Source: Streptomyces rubellomurinus (GTDB lineage: Bacteria; Actinomycetota; Actinomycetes; Streptomycetales; Streptomycetaceae). From it: a stretch of DNA of 64,000 nt. Shown one piece after another: positions 49,547-58,201 of the stretch (the first letter of the stretch is position 1; each line of letters begins with the position of its first letter). The position numbers and the translations under genes were made by a program. Under the pieces are notes generated by a model. The model searched no databases. It was not told where the DNA came from and saw nothing but the letters and a program-made list of their open reading frames with translations. The stretch is taken from contig NZ_JZKH01000029.1 of the NCBI RefSeq assembly GCF_000961885.1, forward strand, positions 22,857 through 86,856, in the 5' to 3' direction.

Positions 49547-50231
49547 CGGCCGGTGCGACCTCCGCGGCCTCCGCCGAGGCGATGAACTCGGCCACGTGCT
49601 CACCGGTCACCAGGTACACCACGCGCTTGGCCACGGACACCGCGTGGTCCGCGAAGCGCTCGTAGTAGCGGCCGACCAGGGTGAGGTCGACGGCGGTCTC
49701 GATGCCGTGGTGCCAGCGCTCGTCGATCAGGTGCGACAGCAGCTCGCGGTGCAGGGCGTCGATCCGGTCGTCGTCCTGCTCCATCTCCAGCGCCTTGTCG
49801 ACGTCCTTGGTCGCGATGACCAGGCCCGCCTTGGCCACCAGGCGCTGGGCGAGCTGGCCCATCTCCAGGACGGTGGAGTGCAGGTCACCGGGCACCGCCG
49901 TCTCGGGGTAGCGCATTCTGGCGACCTTGGCGACGTGCCGGGCGAGGTCGCCGCAGCGCTCCAGGTCGGCGCTCATCCGCAGCGAGGTGACGACGATGCG
50001 CAGGTCGGTGGCGACCGGCTGCTGGCGCGCGAGCAGGTCGATCGCGCGGTTCTCCAGCTCGTGGTGCAGGTCGTTGATCTTCTCGTCGGCGGCGATCACG
50101 CTCTCCGCCAGAGCCAGGTCCGCGTCGAGGAGTGCGGTGGTGGCCCGGCCCAGCGCCGAGCCGACCAGGCGGGTCATCTCGACCAGGCTGTCGCCGATCG
50201 CATCGAGTTCCTCGTGGTACGCGTCGCGCAT
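49542..50231 (-). CDS. phoU: Phosphate-signalling protein PhoU
   Basis: A 229-residue all-helical PhoU protein with two three-helix bundles. Each carries the metal-binding E(D)xxxD pattern: residues around LRIVVTSLRMSADLERCGDL with ARHVAKVARM, and the copy near VGRYYERFADHAVSVAKRVV. PhoU damps signalling between the phosphate transporter and the PhoR kinase. It is divergent from phoR-phoP, the known arrangement in streptomycetes, across a region with candidate PHO boxes. ATG 50231 follows GGAGAG. Confidence 0.95.
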   Translation of the reverse strand: MRDAYHEELDAIGDSLVEMTRLVGSALGRATTALLDADLALAESVIAADEKINDLHHELENRAIDLLARQQPVATDLRIVVTSLRMSADLERCGDLARHVAKVARMRYPETAVPGDLHSTVLEMGQLAQRLVAKAGLVIATKDVDKALEMEQDDDRIDALHRELLSHLIDERWHHGIETAVDLTLVGRYYERFADHAVSVAKRVVYLVTGEHVAEFIASAEAAEVAPAE

Positions 50232-50538
50232 GCTCTCTCCTCAGTAGCTGTGTCGGTGGCGGTGCCGACCGGTCAGCCCGTCCGACCATCGTTCCGGTGT
50301 CCGGGCAACCGCTGCTGGTGTGCGCGAATGGTACGCGCACCCCCGAGACGGTGCCCCCGGTTCGGCGCACCGATCTCACCCACACGGGCTGCATGGCCAA
50401 CTGTCGGCCGCCCGGGCGAAGGAGCACGGCCGGTACGGTGAATCAGCGGCCACGTGAAGGTGAATTCTCGGCAACGCATGGCCGATGCCTTGATCAGGGT
50501 CCTGGGGAGTGCCCTGGCCGTGCGCTTACGCTGGCCAC
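50232..50538. promoter_or_regulatory. phoU/phoR divergent promoter region with candidate PHO boxes
   Basis: GGTGAAT occurs at 50437-50443 and 50459-50465, exactly 22 bases apart, that is two turns of the 11-bp direct-repeat unit bound by PhoP. On the other strand both read ATTCACC, close to the GTTCACC core. The position, 74-102 bases before phoR, fits autoregulation of phoRP. Nothing else is seen in the 307-base region. Confidence 0.5.
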
Positions 50539-51984
50539 ATGGACGTGAACGTGGCCGCCGCCGCTGCCTGCGCCATAGCCGGGCTCGGTGTCGGCCTCAC
50601 CGCCTCCATCGCCTTCCGCTGGAGCGAGCGCGAACAAGCCCGGGGCAGGAACAGCGGCACCGGCGGCAAGCATTACGGCCGGCACCAGCCGCTGGCCACC
50701 GGGGCCGAGCCCCCGCTCCCGCCGGGTGTCGACACGGTGCTCTCCGTGCTCCGCTCCTGCGCGATCGTGCTGGGCGAGGCCGACGAGGTGGTCAAGGCCA
50801 GCTCGGCCGCGTACGCGATGGGCCTGGTGCGCGGCGGCGCGGTCGCCGTCGACCAGATGCTCGCGCTGGCCCGCGCCACCCGCCGGGACGGCGAGATCCG
50901 CCAGGTCGAGCTGGAGGTGCCCCGCCCCGGCGCGGCCCGCGCGGCCGAGCCGCTCGCGGTCTCCGTCCGGGTCGCCCCGCTGGGCTCGCGGCTGGTGCTG
51001 GTGCTGGTCGAGGACCAGACCGACCGCCGCCGGGTGGAGGCCGTCCGCCGGGACTTCGTGGCCAACGTCAGCCACGAGCTGAAGACCCCGGTGGGCGCCC
51101 TGTCGCTGCTCTCCGAGGCGGTCGCCGACGCGTCCGACGACCCGGAGGCGGTGCAGCGCTTCGCCGGCCGGATGCAGATCGAGGCGACCCGGCTGGCCAG
51201 CCTGGTGCAGGAGATCATCGACCTCTCCCGGGTCCAGGACGACCGGCTGATGGTCGACCCGGAGCCGGTCGCGGTGGACGAGCTGATCGCCGAGGCGATC
51301 GACCGCTGCCGCCAGCAGGCCGCCGCCAAGCAGATCCTGATCTCGGCCGGCGGCGTCGCTGGCCTCTACCTGCACGGCAACCGCGGCCAGCTGGCCGCCG
51401 CGCTCGGCAACCTGGTGGAGAACGCCGTCAACTACAGCCCCCCGCGCACCCGGGTGGCCATCGCCACCCGCCGGATCTCCAGCGCCGCGGCGCTCGGCGA
51501 GGCGGACGGCGAGCTGATCGAGATCTCGGTGACCGACCAGGGCATCGGCATCTCGGAGAAGGACCGCGAGCGGGTCTTCGAGCGCTTCTACCGGGTCGAC
51601 CCGGCCCGCTCCCGGCAGACCGGCGGCACCGGCCTCGGCCTGTCCATCGTCAAGCACGTCGCCGCCTCGCACGGCGGCACGGTCTCGGTGTGGAGCGTCG
51701 AGGGCCAGGGGTCCACCTTCACCATCCGCCTGCCCGCCGGACAGGCGCCGGCAGCCGGCGACGACCTGGACGACGTCGAAGACCTGGACGACCTCGACGA
51801 CCTCGACGACCTCGCCGACCTCGCCGACGAGCCCGACCACCTCGCCGTGCCCGCGGCCGGGACGGCCGAGCCGGCCGAGGCCCCCCGAACCCTCACCACG
51901 GACCGTTCGCACGGTACGGCCCGTTCGCTCCCCACCGGGGAGCGGCCCCTGTCAGACACAACCCAGCTTGCCCCGGAGGCCTGA
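50539..51984 (+). CDS. phoR: Phosphate-sensing histidine kinase PhoR (SenX3-like)
   Basis: A 481-residue membrane histidine kinase that phosphorylates PhoP when phosphate is low. One N-terminal membrane segment (about 5-26) is followed by a PAS-like region, the H-box FVANVSHELKTPVGALSLLS with His179, and an ATPase domain with NLVENAVNYSPP (N-box), VTDQGIGISEKDRERVFERF and RQTGGTGLGLSIVKHVAASH. It differs from relatives by a C-terminal extension of about 85 residues containing a very acidic LDD/VED tract from a 9-base DNA repeat (about 51760-51830). ATG 50539 opens a conserved N-terminus. phoP follows after two bases. Confidence 0.95.
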   Translation: MDVNVAAAAACAIAGLGVGLTASIAFRWSEREQARGRNSGTGGKHYGRHQPLATGAEPPLPPGVDTVLSVLRSCAIVLGEADEVVKASSAAYAMGLVRGGAVAVDQMLALARATRRDGEIRQVELEVPRPGAARAAEPLAVSVRVAPLGSRLVLVLVEDQTDRRRVEAVRRDFVANVSHELKTPVGALSLLSEAVADASDDPEAVQRFAGRMQIEATRLASLVQEIIDLSRVQDDRLMVDPEPVAVDELIAEAIDRCRQQAAAKQILISAGGVAGLYLHGNRGQLAAALGNLVENAVNYSPPRTRVAIATRRISSAAALGEADGELIEISVTDQGIGISEKDRERVFERFYRVDPARSRQTGGTGLGLSIVKHVAASHGGTVSVWSVEGQGSTFTIRLPAGQAPAAGDDLDDVEDLDDLDDLDDLADLADEPDHLAVPAAGTAEPAEAPRTLTTDRSHGTARSLPTGERPLSDTTQLAPEA

Positions 51985-51986
51985 TC

Positions 51987-52682
51987 GTGACCCGAGTACT
52001 GGTGGTCGAGGACGAGGAGTCGTTCAGCGACGCCCTCTCGTACATGCTCCGCAAGGAGGGCTTCGAGGTGGCCGTGGCCGCCACCGGCCCCGACGCGCTG
52101 GAGCAGTTCGAACGCAACGGTGCCGACCTCGTCCTGCTCGACCTGATGCTGCCGGGCCTGCCCGGCACCGAGGTCTGCCGCCAGCTCCGGGTGCGCTCCA
52201 ACGTGCCGGTGATCATGGTGACCGCGAAGGACAGCGAGATCGACAAGGTCGTCGGGCTGGAGATAGGTGCGGACGACTACGTCACCAAGCCCTACTCGAC
52301 CCGCGAGCTGGTCGCCCGCATCCGCGCGGTGCTGCGCCGCCGCGGCGAGGACGGCGGGGCCGGCGACAACGGCGGCGGCCCGGGCGCCCTGGAGGCGGGC
52401 CCGGTCCGGATGGACGTCGACCGCCACGTGGTGACGGTGGACGGCGCCAAGGTCGACCTGCCGCTCAAGGAGTTCGACCTGCTGGAGATGCTGCTGCGCA
52501 ACGCGGGCCGGGTGCTCACCCGGATGCAGCTGATCGACCGGGTCTGGGGCGCGGACTACGTCGGCGACACCAAGACCCTTGACGTCCACGTGAAGCGCCT
52601 GCGGGCCAAGATCGAGCCGGACCCGGGCGCGCCGCGCTACCTGGTCACGGTCCGCGGCCTCGGCTACAAGTTCGAGCCGTAA
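51987..52682 (+). CDS. phoP: Phosphate response regulator PhoP (RegX3-like)
   Basis: A 231-residue OmpR-class regulator. The receiver domain has VLVVEDEESF, phospho-acceptor Asp52 in VLLDLMLPGLPG, MVTAKD and the Lys in YVTKPYSTREL. The winged-helix domain shows VDLPLKEFDLLEMLLRNAGR, LIDRVWGADYVGDTKTLDVH and VKRLRAKIE. It binds PHO boxes to activate phosphate genes and represses secondary metabolism in streptomycetes. The linker is unusually Gly-rich (GGAGDNGGGPG). GTG 51987 has GGAGG upstream, within the end of phoR. TAA stop, then a 9-bp repeat and a terminator. Confidence 0.96.
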   Translation: MTRVLVVEDEESFSDALSYMLRKEGFEVAVAATGPDALEQFERNGADLVLLDLMLPGLPGTEVCRQLRVRSNVPVIMVTAKDSEIDKVVGLEIGADDYVTKPYSTRELVARIRAVLRRRGEDGGAGDNGGGPGALEAGPVRMDVDRHVVTVDGAKVDLPLKEFDLLEMLLRNAGRVLTRMQLIDRVWGADYVGDTKTLDVHVKRLRAKIEPDPGAPRYLVTVRGLGYKFEP

Positions 52683-52694
52683 ACGGCCCTACGG

Positions 52695-52730
52695 CCCGTA
52701 CAGCCCGTACAGCCCGTACGGCCCGTACGG
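52695..52730. repeat. 9-bp tandem repeat behind phoP, four units
   Basis: CCCGTACAG (twice) and CCCGTACGG (twice) with degenerate flanking units, beginning 12 bases after the stop. Confidence 0.85.
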
Positions 52731-52751
52731 CCGGTACCCGGTCATCTGCGA

Positions 52752-52782
52752 AAGGCCCCCGCCGACAGTCGGCGGGGGCCTT
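52752..52782. terminator. Hairpin terminator of phoR-phoP
   Basis: A 15-bp stem (52752-52766 with 52768-52782) followed by TTCCCC; probably works in both directions between convergent genes. Confidence 0.8.
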
Positions 52783-52789
52783 CCCCGTT

Positions 52790-52824
52790 GACCCCGGCGG
52801 GCCCGGAGCGGGCCCGCCGGGGTC
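52790..52824. terminator. Hairpin terminator of the lipoprotein gene
   Basis: A perfect 15-bp stem (52790-52804 with 52810-52824) with a 5-base loop, directly behind the lipoprotein stop on the minus strand. Confidence 0.82.
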
Positions 52825-52828
52825 GGCG

Positions 52829-53560
52829 TCAGTGCGCGGTCGGCGTGGTGCCGACCGGGGTGCCCGCGACGGTGGTGGCACCGGCGCCCGGGGTGGCGGT
52901 GGTGCCCGGCGCGGCCGGGGTGGTGGCGCCGGCGCCCGGGGTGGCCGGGGCGCTCGCGGACGGCGAGGCGGCCTTGGCGGGGGCCGTGGTGGACGGGGCG
53001 ACGGTCGGACCGTAGCCGTTGTAGATGTCCTTGTTCTTGACGTCCGAGTCCGAGCTCACGCCGGCGTCGGCGGTGACGGTCTGCGGGGCGCCGACCGCGT
53101 TGTTGTCCTTGTCGACCTCCTGCAGCGTGAAGGTGGTCTTGGCGAAGCCGCCGATCTTGACGGAGGCCGAGGCGACGGTGGCGGCCGGGTTGCCCTGGCC
53201 GCCGATCGCCACCGCGCCGCCCGCGGGGACGGGGACGGAGGCCAGCGGGGCGCCCGCGGCGTCGGTGAAGGCCGCGGTGCCACCGTTGCCGACGGTGACG
53301 GACTTGAGCTGGACCGTGTTGCTGCCCGTGTTCGAGATGTTCACGACCACGTTGGCGGGGCCGGTGTAGTCACCCGCGGACTTCACCGGGGTGACGATCA
53401 CGATGTTGTTCAGTCGGAGGCTCGTGCCGATCGTCGCAGCCGCGTTGTCCGGCTTGATCTGCAGCGTGTCCGGCGTGTTGCCGGCGGCGCAGGACGACAG
53501 GGAGGCGATGGCGATGGCGGCGATGGCGGCGATGCTGCCGCGTCGAAGGCTGCGGCTCAC
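52829..53560 (-). CDS. Secreted lipoprotein between phoP and carD
   Basis: A 243-residue lipoprotein. The signal peptide ends in the lipobox LSSC (Cys24). The mature part, residues 30-165, is a beta-sandwich-like domain (LRLNNIVIVTPVKSAGDY, ANVVVNISNTGSNTVQLKSV, FAKTTFTLQEV), followed by an Ala/Pro/Thr/Gly-rich tail. A lipoprotein in this position next to carD is usual in streptomycetes; related ones have been grouped with DUF461/PCuAC-like proteins, but no copper-binding Met/His motif is visible here. GTG 53560 has AGGAGA upstream, and GATAAT at 53608-53613 is a good -10. Confidence 0.82.
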   Translation of the reverse strand: MSRSLRRGSIAAIAAIAIASLSSCAAGNTPDTLQIKPDNAAATIGTSLRLNNIVIVTPVKSAGDYTGPANVVVNISNTGSNTVQLKSVTVGNGGTAAFTDAAGAPLASVPVPAGGAVAIGGQGNPAATVASASVKIGGFAKTTFTLQEVDKDNNAVGAPQTVTADAGVSSDSDVKNKDIYNGYGPTVAPSTTAPAKAASPSASAPATPGAGATTPAAPGTTATPGAGATTVAGTPVGTTPTAH

Positions 53561-54003
53561 GGCGGCGGCTTCTCCTAAAGGTCACGTGTCGACAGGTCAG
53601 GTCTCAGATTATCGACCTCACTTATGCGCTCTTCACGGGGAGGTCCCCGTGTCGCACTCCCGGGGTCCGCAGGGGGCCGTCCGGCCGCATCCCGGGCGGG
53701 CCGCTCCGGCGTCGGTCCGCATCACGGGCAGGACACGCTTCGATGCAGATCGAATAACGGTGCGGATGCGACCCGAACGGCGACGAAAACTCAAGATCCA
53801 ATCATGGTTCCGGGGGTGTTGCGCAAGGTTTCGTCGAGCACCGGAACCGCCTCCGACCTGCGGGAAGCCGTTCTCGAACACCGGTCGCAGCACGTCATGG
53901 GGGTCCTTGTCAAGCCCCGAGACCCGCCCTGACCTGCGAAAACGCCCTTCGGGCCGGGCCCGGGGCGTGTTATTCTGGAAAGCCACGGAAGGGGTCCTGT
54001 CAC
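53561..54003. other. 443-bp divergent region between lipoprotein and carD genes
   Basis: No gene is supported. It contains the lipoprotein promoter (GATAAT, minus strand, 53608-53613), a middle part of unknown role, and a TATTCT -10 for carD at 53971-53976. Confidence 0.7.
53971..53976 (+). promoter_or_regulatory. Likely -10 element of carD
   Basis: TATTCT lies 28 bases before the carD ATG, leaving room for GGAAGGGG as ribosome binding site. No convincing -35 hexamer is seen, and the upstream DNA is GC-only. Confidence 0.5.
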
Positions 54004-54486
54004 ATGACGTTCAAGGTTGGCGACACGGTGGTCTACCCCCATCACGGGGCCGCGCTGATCGAGGCCATCGAAATTCGCCAGATCAAAGGTGTGGACAAGA
54101 CCTACCTGGTGCTCAAGGTGCAGCAGGGAGACCTGACGCTCCGCGTGCCCGCCGAGAACGCGGAGTTCGTCGGCGTGCGCGATGTGGTCGGCCAGGAGGG
54201 TCTGGACCGGGTCTTCGAGGTGCTTCGCGCACCGTACACCGAAGAGCCGACCAACTGGTCCCGTCGCTACAAGGCGAACCTGGAGAAGCTCGCCTCGGGC
54301 GACGTCATCAAGGTCGCCGAGGTCGTGCGCGACCTGTGGCGCCGCGAGCGCGAGCGCGGCCTCTCGGCCGGCGAGAAGCGCATGCTCGCGAAGGCGCGCC
54401 AGATCCTCGTCAGCGAGCTCGCGCTGGCGGAGAACACCAACGAGGACAAGGCGGAGACGCTGCTCGACGAGGTGCTCGCCTCGTAG
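54004..54486 (+). CDS. carD: RNA-polymerase-binding transcription factor CarD
   Basis: A 160-residue CarD/CdnL protein, an essential factor that stabilises open promoter complexes in actinobacteria. The N-terminal RNAP-interacting Tudor-like domain reads [20 protein letters not shown], and the C-terminal helical DNA-binding part includes [20 protein letters not shown] and LARQ-like [20 protein letters not shown] with the conserved Trp near residue 85 (NW). ATG 54004 has GGAAGGGG upstream. ispD and ispF follow after 277 bases, the usual order. Confidence 0.97.
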   Translation: MTFKVGDTVVYPHHGAALIEAIEIRQIKGVDKTYLVLKVQQGDLTLRVPAENAEFVGVRDVVGQEGLDRVFEVLRAPYTEEPTNWSRRYKANLEKLASGDVIKVAEVVRDLWRRERERGLSAGEKRMLAKARQILVSELALAENTNEDKAETLLDEVLAS

Positions 54487-54763
54487 TGCGCGCGTAGCCG
54501 CAGTGCAGTCGGGCTGTCGCCCACACCGCTCACAGCGCCCGGTGCCGGCGCGCCGCTCCTCGGACGAACCGTCCGGGAGTGGTGCAGTGGCACTTCGGGC
54601 GCTGAGGCGTGTCCGGACGACGCCTCCCGCCCGGGCCGGTGCTGGCCCGCAGGACCGTTTCTGCGGAGCTGTGCGGCGGGCGGTTGGACCGTGGCTCTTC
54701 GGAAGGGGTCCGGCGCCCGCCGGGCACGCCAAGGCCATACCCACTTCGCCGAAGGAGTGAAAC

Positions 54764-55519
54764 CTGAACGCCTCAGCAGCAGTCGCAGCAGCAGTGGTGC
54801 CGGCCGCGGGACGCGGTGAGCGGCTGGGGCCCGGCGCCCCGAAGGCCCTCCGGGAGCTCGGCGGCGTGCCGCTCCTGGTGCACGCCGTCCGGGCGCTGGC
54901 GCGCAGCCGGGCGGTCGGCCTGGTCGTGGTGGCCGCGCCCGCGGACGGGGTGGCCGAGGTGGTCGCCCTGCTGGACAGCCACGGGCTGGACGGCAAGGAC
55001 ATCCGGGTGGTGGCCGGCGGCGCGACCCGCCAGGAGTCCGTCCGGCTGGGCCTGGCCGCGATCCCCGAGGACGTCGAGATCGTCCTGGTGCACGACGCGG
55101 CCCGCCCGCTCGTCCCGGTCGAGGTGGTGGACGCCGTCGCGGCCGCCGTCCGGGCCGGGGCCGTCGCGGTGGTGCCGGCGGTGCCGCTGGCCGACACCGT
55201 GAAGCGGGTCGAGCCGAACCCGGGCCGCCCCGAGCCGGTGCTCGACACGCCCGAACGCGCCACCCTGCGCGCGGTGCAGACCCCGCAGGGCTTCGACCGG
55301 GCCGCCCTGGTCGAGGTGCACGCCAAGGCGCTGGCCGAGGAGGCCGCCGGCGCCGCCGACGCGCCGCCCGTCACGGACGACGCCGGCCTGGTGGAGCGCT
55401 ACGGCGGCCAGGTCGTCGTGGTGCCCGGCCACGAGGAGGCGTTCAAGGTCACCCGCCCGCTGGACCTCGTGCTCGCCGAGGCCGTACTCGCCCGCCGGAG
55501 GGCCGCCGATGCCTACTGA
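54764..55519 (+). CDS. ispD: 2-C-methyl-D-erythritol 4-phosphate cytidylyltransferase, CTG start proposed
   Basis: IspD makes CDP-methylerythritol in the MEP isoprenoid pathway. The nucleotide loop [31 protein letters not shown] and [14 protein letters not shown] are clear. The first ATG/GTG candidates (54794, 54797) would remove most of the first beta strand and have no ribosome binding site. In the same frame, CTG 54764 lies seven bases after GAAGGAG, just behind an in-frame stop, and gives [17 protein letters not shown], restoring the strand and a 251-residue protein. I therefore propose CTG as start. ispF overlaps the end by 11 bases, so the two are coupled. Confidence 0.9.
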   Translation: MNASAAVAAAVVPAAGRGERLGPGAPKALRELGGVPLLVHAVRALARSRAVGLVVVAAPADGVAEVVALLDSHGLDGKDIRVVAGGATRQESVRLGLAAIPEDVEIVLVHDAARPLVPVEVVDAVAAAVRAGAVAVVPAVPLADTVKRVEPNPGRPEPVLDTPERATLRAVQTPQGFDRAALVEVHAKALAEEAAGAADAPPVTDDAGLVERYGGQVVVVPGHEEAFKVTRPLDLVLAEAVLARRRAADAY

Positions 55520-56000
55520 TCCGATCGTTCCCCGCGTGGGCATCGGCACCGACGTGCACGCCTTCGAGGCCGGCCGCCCGCTCCGGGTGGCCGGACTGGA
55601 CTGGCCGGACGCCGAGTTCGGGCTCGCCGGGCACTCGGACGCCGACGTCGCCGCGCACGCCGCCTGCGACGCGCTGTTCTCGGCCGCCGGGATCGGCGAC
55701 CTGGGCGCCCACTTCGGCACCGACCGGCCCGAGTGGGCCGGCGCCTCCGGGGTGACGCTGCTCGCCGAGGCGGCCCGGCTGGTCCGCGCGGCCGGCTTCG
55801 AGATCGGCAACGTCTCGGTCCAGGTGATCGGCGTCCGGCCGAAGATCGGCAAGCGGCGGGCCGAGGCGCAGGCCGCGCTGTCCGCGGCGGCCGGGGCGCC
55901 GGTGTCGGTCTCCGGCACCACCACCGACGGCCTGGGGCTGACCGGTCGGGCCGAGGGGCTGGCCGCGATCGCCACCGCCCTGGTGTACGAACGGCGTTGA
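55509..56000 (+). CDS. ispF: 2-C-methyl-D-erythritol 2,4-cyclodiphosphate synthase
   Basis: A 163-residue IspF, the MEP-pathway enzyme that cyclises CDP-ME-2-phosphate with release of CMP. Metal and substrate residues are in [35 protein letters not shown] with IGDLGAHF, and the C-terminal [20 protein letters not shown]. The length is normal. ATG 55509 has GGAGGG upstream inside ispD, with an 11-base overlap that couples translation. Confidence 0.97.
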   Translation: MPTDPIVPRVGIGTDVHAFEAGRPLRVAGLDWPDAEFGLAGHSDADVAAHAACDALFSAAGIGDLGAHFGTDRPEWAGASGVTLLAEAARLVRAAGFEIGNVSVQVIGVRPKIGKRRAEAQAALSAAAGAPVSVSGTTTDGLGLTGRAEGLAAIATALVYERR

Positions 56001-56178
56001 CGGCCGCCGCAGCGGGAGCCGGCGGGGGAACCGCCGGTGCCGGTGCCGGTCCCGCGGGAACAAACCCGCGGCACACGAGTGTTCACCTGAGGTGACGGCC
56101 CCCGGGTCGGTAGTGTTCGGCCCGGGCCCGCGCGGAGCTCAGCCCGGGCCGTATCGCCGCCGACGAGAAGAGGTTCCC

Positions 56179-56574
56179 ATGAGCGCGCAACTCTCCGACC
56201 GTGCCAAGGCGTTGATCGACGGCAAGAGCTTTGCCGTGGTCTCCACGATCCAGCCGGACGGCAGTCCGCAGTCCTCGGTGGTCTGGGTGAAGCGGGACGG
56301 CGAGGACATCCTGTTCTCGACAGTCGAGGGCCGCCGCAAGCACCTCAACATGGTGAAGGACCCGCGGATCACGCTGCTGGTCAACCCGGCGGACAGCCCG
56401 TACGAGTACCTGGAGGCGCGCGGCGCGGTGACGCTGACCAGGGAGGGCGGCCGCGAGCTGATCGACGAGCTCGCCGCCAAGTACCGCGGCGTGGACACCT
56501 ACACGTGGGACGGCCCGGACGACGTCCGGGTGGTGGTCCGGCTCACCCCGAGCAAGGTGGTCGGCGGCATCTGA
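56179..56574 (+). CDS. PPOX-class F420/FMN-dependent split-barrel oxidoreductase
   Basis: A 131-residue split-barrel protein of the pyridoxamine-oxidase-like, F420-binding group (TIGR03618 type). It has SFAVVSTIQPDGSPQSSVVW, FSTVEGRRKHLNMVKDPRIT and YEYLEARGAVTLTREGG. Such enzymes use F420 or FMN for reductions of unknown or xenobiotic substrates. AAGAGG precedes ATG 56179. It follows ispF by 178 bases with its own likely promoter. Confidence 0.9.
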   Translation: MSAQLSDRAKALIDGKSFAVVSTIQPDGSPQSSVVWVKRDGEDILFSTVEGRRKHLNMVKDPRITLLVNPADSPYEYLEARGAVTLTREGGRELIDELAAKYRGVDTYTWDGPDDVRVVVRLTPSKVVGGI

Positions 56575-56669
56575 GGGCCCGCGCCGATGCGCCGATTCCC
56601 CGGGGGCGCGGCCTGCCGTCCCCGGGGAAAGTGGCGGGGCACCCCCCGCCGCCCACTACGCTTGACGCT

Positions 56670-58064
56670 GTGAGCATTCGTCTGTACGACACCAGCACCC
56701 GCCAGGTACGCGACTTCGTCCCGCTTGTACCGGGTTGTGTCTCGATCTACCTGTGCGGCGCTACCGTTCAGTCGGCGCCTCACATCGGGCACATCCGGTC
56801 CGGGCTCAACTTCGACATCATGCAGCGGTGGTTCGCCTACCGCGGCTACCAGGTGACCTTCGTCCGGAACGTCACCGACATCGACGACAAGATCATCGCC
56901 AAGGAGCGCGAGCTCGGCACGCCGTGGTGGCAGGTCGGCTACGCGAACGAGCGCGCCTTCAACGACGGTTACGACGCGCTGGGCTGCCTGCCGCCGACCG
57001 TCGAGCCGCGCGCCACCGGGCACGTCCCCGAGATGATCGAGATGATGCGCGGGCTGATCGAGAAGGGCCACGCCTACGAGGCGGACGGCAACGTCTACTT
57101 CGACGTGAAGTCCTACCCCGACTACCTCGCGCTCTCCAACCAGAAGCTGGACGACCTGCGCCAGCCGAGCGGCGAGGGCGAGACCGGCAAGCGCGACCAC
57201 CGCGACTTCGCGATGTGGAAGACCGCCAAGCCGGGCGAGCCGAGCTGGGAGACCCCGTGGGGCCGCGGCCGTCCGGGCTGGCACCTGGAGTGCTCGGCGA
57301 TGGCCCACAAGTACCTGGGCAGCGCCTTCGACATCCACGGCGGCGGGCTGGACCTGATCTTCCCGCACCACGAGAACGAGATCGCCCAGTCCAAGGCCTA
57401 CGGCGACGGCTTCGCCAACTTCTGGGCGCACAACGCCTGGGTCACCATGGCCGGCGAGAAGATGAGCAAGTCGCTGGGCAACTCGGTGCTGGTCTCCGAG
57501 ATGGTCCGGCGCTGGCGCCCGATCGTGCTCCGCTACTACCTGGGCTCCCCGCACTACCGCTCGATGATCGAGTACAGCGAGGAGTCGCTGCGCGAGGCCG
57601 AGGCCGGCTTCGGCCGGATCGAGGGCTTCATCCAGCGCGCCGTCGAGCGCTGCGGCACGGTCGACGCGGCGCCCGAGGTGCCGCCGGCCTTCGCCGAGGC
57701 GATGGACGACGACTTCGGCGTCCCGCAGGCGCTGGCCGTCGTGCACACCGCCGTCCGCCAGGGCAACAGCGCCCTGAACGCGGACGACAAGGAGAGCGTG
57801 GTGGCGCGTCTGGCCGAGGTCCGTGCGATGCTCGGTGTACTGGGACTCGACCCGCTCGACCCGCACTGGGCCGGGACGGAGCGCGGCGAGGACCTCCACG
57901 GCGTGGTCGACTCGCTCGTCCGCCTGGTCCTGGACCAGCGGCAGGCGGCGCGCGAGCGCAAGGACTTCGCCACCGCGGACGCCATCCGCGACCAGCTCGG
58001 CCTGGCCGGGCTGGTGATCGAGGACACCCCGTCCGGCCCGCGCTGGACGATCAACAACCAGTAA
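56670..58064 (+). CDS. cysS: Cysteinyl-tRNA synthetase
   Basis: A 464-residue class I synthetase that charges tRNA-Cys. Zinc ligand Cys29 is in [11 protein letters not shown], the HIGH motif is at 38-41 ([14 protein letters not shown]), further zinc ligands in WHLECSAMA and [14 protein letters not shown], and the KMSKS loop in [12 protein letters not shown]. The anticodon-binding end includes [20 protein letters not shown]. It is distinct from MshC, which has a similar fold, by its full C-terminal domain and LCG zinc site. GTG 56670 has no ribosome binding site and a TACGCT nearby, so a leaderless transcript is likely. Confidence 0.96.
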   Translation: MSIRLYDTSTRQVRDFVPLVPGCVSIYLCGATVQSAPHIGHIRSGLNFDIMQRWFAYRGYQVTFVRNVTDIDDKIIAKERELGTPWWQVGYANERAFNDGYDALGCLPPTVEPRATGHVPEMIEMMRGLIEKGHAYEADGNVYFDVKSYPDYLALSNQKLDDLRQPSGEGETGKRDHRDFAMWKTAKPGEPSWETPWGRGRPGWHLECSAMAHKYLGSAFDIHGGGLDLIFPHHENEIAQSKAYGDGFANFWAHNAWVTMAGEKMSKSLGNSVLVSEMVRRWRPIVLRYYLGSPHYRSMIEYSEESLREAEAGFGRIEGFIQRAVERCGTVDAAPEVPPAFAEAMDDDFGVPQALAVVHTAVRQGNSALNADDKESVVARLAEVRAMLGVLGLDPLDPHWAGTERGEDLHGVVDSLVRLVLDQRQAARERKDFATADAIRDQLGLAGLVIEDTPSGPRWTINNQ

Positions 58065-58201
58065 CCCCATCTGACGATCGGGGTGATGGGTGGGCCGTAC
58101 CGGACCGGTGCGGCCCTCCCGCATGACGTAGCGCATGCCGTCGGCCGCCGCCGGAGAGAGCGGGGGCGGCCGGGCATGCCGAACAGACAGGAAGTACAGC
58201 C

